This document shows positions 5,842 to 8,094 of a stretch of DNA of 8,094 nucleotides, piece by piece. This stretch comes from Spirochaetales bacterium (lineage in GTDB: Bacteria; Spirochaetota; Spirochaetia; DSM-27196; PWMO01): contig SKLB01000221.1 of the NCBI GenBank assembly GCA_007123465.1, forward strand, positions 1 through 8,094. Direction: 5' to 3'. Under the pieces are notes generated by a model that made no database searches, had not been told where the DNA came from, and saw nothing but the letters and a program-made list of their open reading frames with translations. Within the stretch, counting starts at the first letter, position 1. Each line of letters starts with the position of its first letter. A program made the translations under genes and the position numbers.

Positions 5842-6897
5842 ATGAAGAGCGAGGTCACCCGGTCTCGATCGGCGATGGTAGCACAACTCTTTCCCAACGG
5901 TATCCCCGAACTGTGGTGTCCTCTTCTGACCCACTACCGTGATGACCGCGGCAGCATCGATATCGCACGCATTCGTGCACATCTGCTCCATCTCTCACCG
6001 GTGATCCGCACGTTTCTGGCGCCGGGATCCACCGGAGACGGCTGGGAGATGACCGAGCAGCAGCAGCAACAGCTGGTGCAGCAGCTGTGCGCAATTGCCT
6101 CCGAGCTCGATCTGTGGATCATGATGGGCGTGTTGCGCACCGGACCAGGTGAGGCTCGCAGCGCAATCCAGCAGGCTACCGCCGAGCTGCAGATATCAGC
6201 TGGTGATGCCGTGACCGCCGCGCGTGCGCTGGCGAAGCGGCGTATCTGCGGCTTCACCGTGACCCCGCCCAGAGGATCGAGCATAGCGCAGGACCGGATC
6301 CACACCGAACTGGCACAGGTGGCCGAACTCGGCTACCCGCTTTCGATCTACCAGCTGCCGCAGGTTACCGAAAACGAAATGACCCCACAGACGGTTGCCG
6401 ATCTGGCGCAGCGCTACCCCAACTTCTACCTGTTCAAAGATACCAGCGGATCAGACACGGTAGCCACAGCCGGCCTGGATTACCAGAACGTGTTTCTGGT
6501 TCGCGGCGCCGAACAGGACTACGCGCAGTGGCATCATACCTCGGGCGGGCCCTACAACGGGTTTTTGCTTTCCACAGCAAACTGCTTTGCTTTTGCGCTG
6601 GCCGACATGCTGGCGGCCGCACACAGCGGAAACCACGCCGCGGCAGCCGCTATCTCAGAGCGGGTCTCTCGGGTTGCAGGGCGAATGTTCAGCGCAGCCG
6701 CCGAGCTGCCTTTCGGCAACCCTTTCTCCAACGCCAACCGCGCTATCGACCACGTCTTTGCCTACGGCAGCCGTGCGCTGAACGAGCCGCCGCCGTTGAC
6801 CTGTTCCGGCAATCACCTGCCGATCCAGCTGATAGAATTGGCGCACACGGAACTGCAGAAGGCACAGTTTGAAGTAAGCTCGGGCTACCTGTTGTAA
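5842..6897 (+). CDS. DapA-superfamily (dihydrodipicolinate synthase/N-acetylneuraminate lyase) protein
   Basis: A 351-residue class I aldolase/lyase of the DHDPS/NAL superfamily (PF00701), a cytoplasmic TIM barrel. The Schiff-base lysine is Lys199 in YLFKDTSG, and the partner tyrosine is Tyr170 in IYQLPQVTENEMTP, which parallels the YNVPSRTG and IKE elements of DapA. The substrate-binding GTTGE motif is replaced by GSTGD (62-66). It is some 50 residues longer than typical DapA (about 290-300), with an extra N-terminal stretch of about 18 residues and a long C-terminal tail. It is unlikely to be the lysine-pathway enzyme. Superfamily members cleave or condense 2-keto acids or dehydrate/deaminate cyclic acids; the substrate here is unknown. 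It contains a glutamine run (73-77) encoded by CAG/CAA repeats. AGGAG lies 6 nt before the ATG, and the gene is tightly coupled to the peptidase gene (3-nt gap). Confidence 0.8.
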   Translation: MKSEVTRSRSAMVAQLFPNGIPELWCPLLTHYRDDRGSIDIARIRAHLLHLSPVIRTFLAPGSTGDGWEMTEQQQQQLVQQLCAIASELDLWIMMGVLRTGPGEARSAIQQATAELQISAGDAVTAARALAKRRICGFTVTPPRGSSIAQDRIHTELAQVAELGYPLSIYQLPQVTENEMTPQTVADLAQRYPNFYLFKDTSGSDTVATAGLDYQNVFLVRGAEQDYAQWHHTSGGPYNGFLLSTANCFAFALADMLAAAHSGNHAAAAAISERVSRVAGRMFSAAAELPFGNPFSNANRAIDHVFAYGSRALNEPPPLTCSGNHLPIQLIELAHTELQKAQFEVSSGYLL

Positions 6898-6930
6898 TTG
6901 CACTATCACACGTACCGCGGGAGGCATACA

Positions 6931-7836
6931 ATGGTACCACCACAAACCAGACGCATACCGATCGAGACTCCGGGCGGCACAATGGAGGTCTGGACTCAGC
7001 GTAACGGCTCTAACCCGCACACGCGCTTACTGTTGCTCCACGGCGGCCCCGGCGCCACGCACGAGTATTTCAAGAGTTTTGAGACCTGGTTTCCAGCGCA
7101 GATCGAGTTCATCTACTACGATCAGCTCGGTTCACATCACTCGGACAATCCTGCTGACGCCGCGTACTGGACTATTCCGCGATTTGTCGACGAGGTTGAA
7201 CAGGTACGCACAGCGCTCGGCCTGGGCCCGGACAACTTCTTTCTGCTGGGGCACTCATGGGGCGGAATACTCGCCATCGAGTACGCGTTGGCGCATCAGG
7301 ACGCCCTGAAAGGACTGATCATCTCCAACATGATGTCCAGCTGCCCCGAGTACCAGCGCTACGCCGATGAAGTGCTGGCGGCGCAGATGGATCCCGCGGT
7401 GGTGAAGCGCATTCGTGAGCTGGAAGCCGCGGGAGATTACGAAAGCAACGAATACATGGACCTGCTTGTCCCGCATCACTACGAACAGCACGTGCTGCGT
7501 CAACCGGCCATGCAGTGGCCCCAGCCGGTCAACGCCGCCTTCGAGAAGATCAACAAGGAACTCTACGTATCGATGCAGGGGCCGAGCGAATTCGGCATCA
7601 GCGGAAAACTGCAGAATTGGGACCGCTCCGCGGATCTCGCTCAAATCGCCGTCCCAACTCTGGTGGTTGGGGCAGAACACGACACCATGGATCCGGCGCA
7701 TATGCGCCGGATGGCCGAGCAGCTGCCCAACGGCCGCTACCTTCACTGCCCGAACGGCAGTCATATGGCGATGTGGGACGATCCCGAGGTGTATCACAGC
7801 GGGATAGCACGCTTCATTCAATCGCAGAGCGATTGA
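6931..7836 (+). CDS. Proline iminopeptidase-family alpha/beta hydrolase (S33)
   Basis: A 301-residue serine hydrolase of the proline iminopeptidase/tricorn-interacting-factor F1 type. The oxyanion motif HGGPG is at residues 37-41. The nucleophile is Ser109 in GHSWGG; the other triad members fit Asp251 (GAEHDTMDP) and His278 (NGSHMAMWDD). The cap region after YYDQLGSHHSDNP (62-74) and ISNMMSSCPEY are typical of this family, and length is normal. There is no signal peptide, so it acts in the cytoplasm. Members remove N-terminal proline or other residues from small peptides; close relatives are L-amino acid amidases, so an amide substrate is also possible. ATG 6931 is chosen because GGGAGG lies 6 nt upstream; the frame is open from a TTG at 6898 without support. 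It follows the lyase gene by 33 nt and its 3' end overlaps the convergent epimerase gene. Confidence 0.87.
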   Translation: MVPPQTRRIPIETPGGTMEVWTQRNGSNPHTRLLLLHGGPGATHEYFKSFETWFPAQIEFIYYDQLGSHHSDNPADAAYWTIPRFVDEVEQVRTALGLGPDNFFLLGHSWGGILAIEYALAHQDALKGLIISNMMSSCPEYQRYADEVLAAQMDPAVVKRIRELEAAGDYESNEYMDLLVPHHYEQHVLRQPAMQWPQPVNAAFEKINKELYVSMQGPSEFGISGKLQNWDRSADLAQIAVPTLVVGAEHDTMDPAHMRRMAEQLPNGRYLHCPNGSHMAMWDDPEVYHSGIARFIQSQSD

Positions 7837-8094
7837 CCGGATCCGCTGCCTGGTCTGCCGCCCGTATCTTCTCTTCGATCCAGCTCCTGGCTTCGGCCAC
7901 CGCGCGGGTATCGGATTCGCCGCGGTTCCACATCTCGAGCAGAAACGGTCCGCTGTAGTGGTGGCGCTTCAGCACAGCGAACAATGCGGCAAAATCGACA
8001 CAGCCGTCGCCAAAAGGAACGTCACGAAACTTGCCCTCGGATTCACAGCTGACCGCCAACGTGTCCTTCAGATGCACCGCGGCAACCAGGCCCA
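7814..8094 (-). CDS. L-ribulose-5-phosphate 3-epimerase (UlaE-like), C-terminal fragment
   Basis: This is the 3' end of a minus-strand gene cut by the window; the frame stays open to the edge (GLVAAVHLKD...), giving 92 visible residues. The GTG at 8075-8077 is an internal valine, not a start. The fragment matches the C-terminus of UlaE/SgaU-type TIM-barrel sugar-phosphate 3-epimerases: HLKDT, then KFRDVPFGDGCVDF, a short L-K-R-H-H-Y-S-G helix-turn, and PFLLEMWNRGE, where the Glu of EMW is expected to help bind the metal and substrate. Such enzymes interconvert L-ribulose or L-xylulose 5-phosphates in pentose or ascorbate use. General xylose-isomerase-like epimerases are an alternative, but the EMW and FGDGCVDF patterns favour UlaE. 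Its stop lies inside the preceding convergent gene. Confidence 0.78.
   Translation of the reverse strand, partial: GLVAAVHLKDTLAVSCESEGKFRDVPFGDGCVDFAALFAVLKRHHYSGPFLLEMWNRGESDTRAVAEARSWIEEKIRAADQAADPVNRSAIE
7818..7836. other. Perfect 8-bp inverted repeat at the convergent gene junction
   Basis: TCAATCGC-AGA-GCGATTGA forms a perfect 8-bp stem with a 3-nt loop. It ends exactly on the TGA stop of the plus-strand hydrolase and lies inside the last codons of the minus-strand epimerase. Either strand could fold. No T-run follows in either direction, so it is not a classic intrinsic terminator, but its place suits a bidirectional end-of-transcript or 3'-protecting hairpin. Confidence 0.4.

Noticed and set aside
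6056..6088. CAG repeat tract as a possible phase-variable microsatellite
   Set aside because: The unit is three bases, so slippage would only change the glutamine count and not switch the reading frame; the run is short and interrupted by CAA and CTG.
2286..6897. Lysine biosynthesis pair (dapB plus dapA)
   Set aside because: The dehydrogenase carries diaminopentanoate-dehydrogenase motifs rather than DapB ones, and the DapA-type protein has GSTGD in place of GTTGE and is much longer. No other lysine gene is near.
1019..7844. Frequent GGATCC hexamers (I count ten; about two to three expected at 60% GC)
   Set aside because: They lie almost all inside genes, in varied frames, with no regular spacing or orientation. 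Codon preference for GAT and ATC next to C is a sufficient explanation, and a motif role cannot be argued without the whole genome.

Overview
The window is 8.1 kb of GC-rich (roughly 60% by eye), densely coding bacterial DNA. I see no phage, IS, CRISPR or RNA-gene signal. The phylum cannot be fixed from sequence alone. Gene types and style fit a heterotrophic bacterium that consumes peptides or amino acids; a spirochaete is one weak guess. Codon and base use look uniform, so nothing stands out as recently acquired.

Layout. Left part: the C-terminal end of a ChrA-type chromate transporter (+, cut by the window edge) faces a small Mth938/DUF498-domain protein (-). That gene is divergent, across a 149-nt spacer, from a 10-TM EamA/DMT permease (+). 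Middle and right: six co-directional + strand genes follow closely. They are a Nudix hydrolase, a 2,4-diaminopentanoate-dehydrogenase-like amine dehydrogenase, an acetamidase/formamidase, an exported papain/C39-like cysteine peptidase homologue, a DapA-superfamily aldolase/lyase, and a proline-iminopeptidase-type serine hydrolase. Right edge: the C-terminus of an UlaE-like pentulose-5-phosphate 3-epimerase (-) runs convergently into the last hydrolase gene. The two overlap by 23 nt, with a perfect 8-bp inverted repeat at the junction.

How the genes may work together. The gene spacings are 1, 59, 44, 3 and 33 nt. The dehydrogenase, amidase, lyase and aminopeptidase/amidase-type hydrolase would suit release and breakdown of an amidated or peptide-bound amino compound, with an exported peptidase-like protein beside them. 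No standard pathway contains this set, so this is the part most likely to be undescribed. The substrate is unknown.

Regulation. Four gene starts carry an extended -10 box of form TGnTA(T/C)A(C/T)T. At the Nudix and peptidase genes the box lies only 5 and 8 nt upstream of the start codon, which predicts leaderless or almost leaderless mRNAs. The other genes have ordinary Shine-Dalgarno sites. The peptidase box also suggests that the downstream half of the cluster can be transcribed independently.
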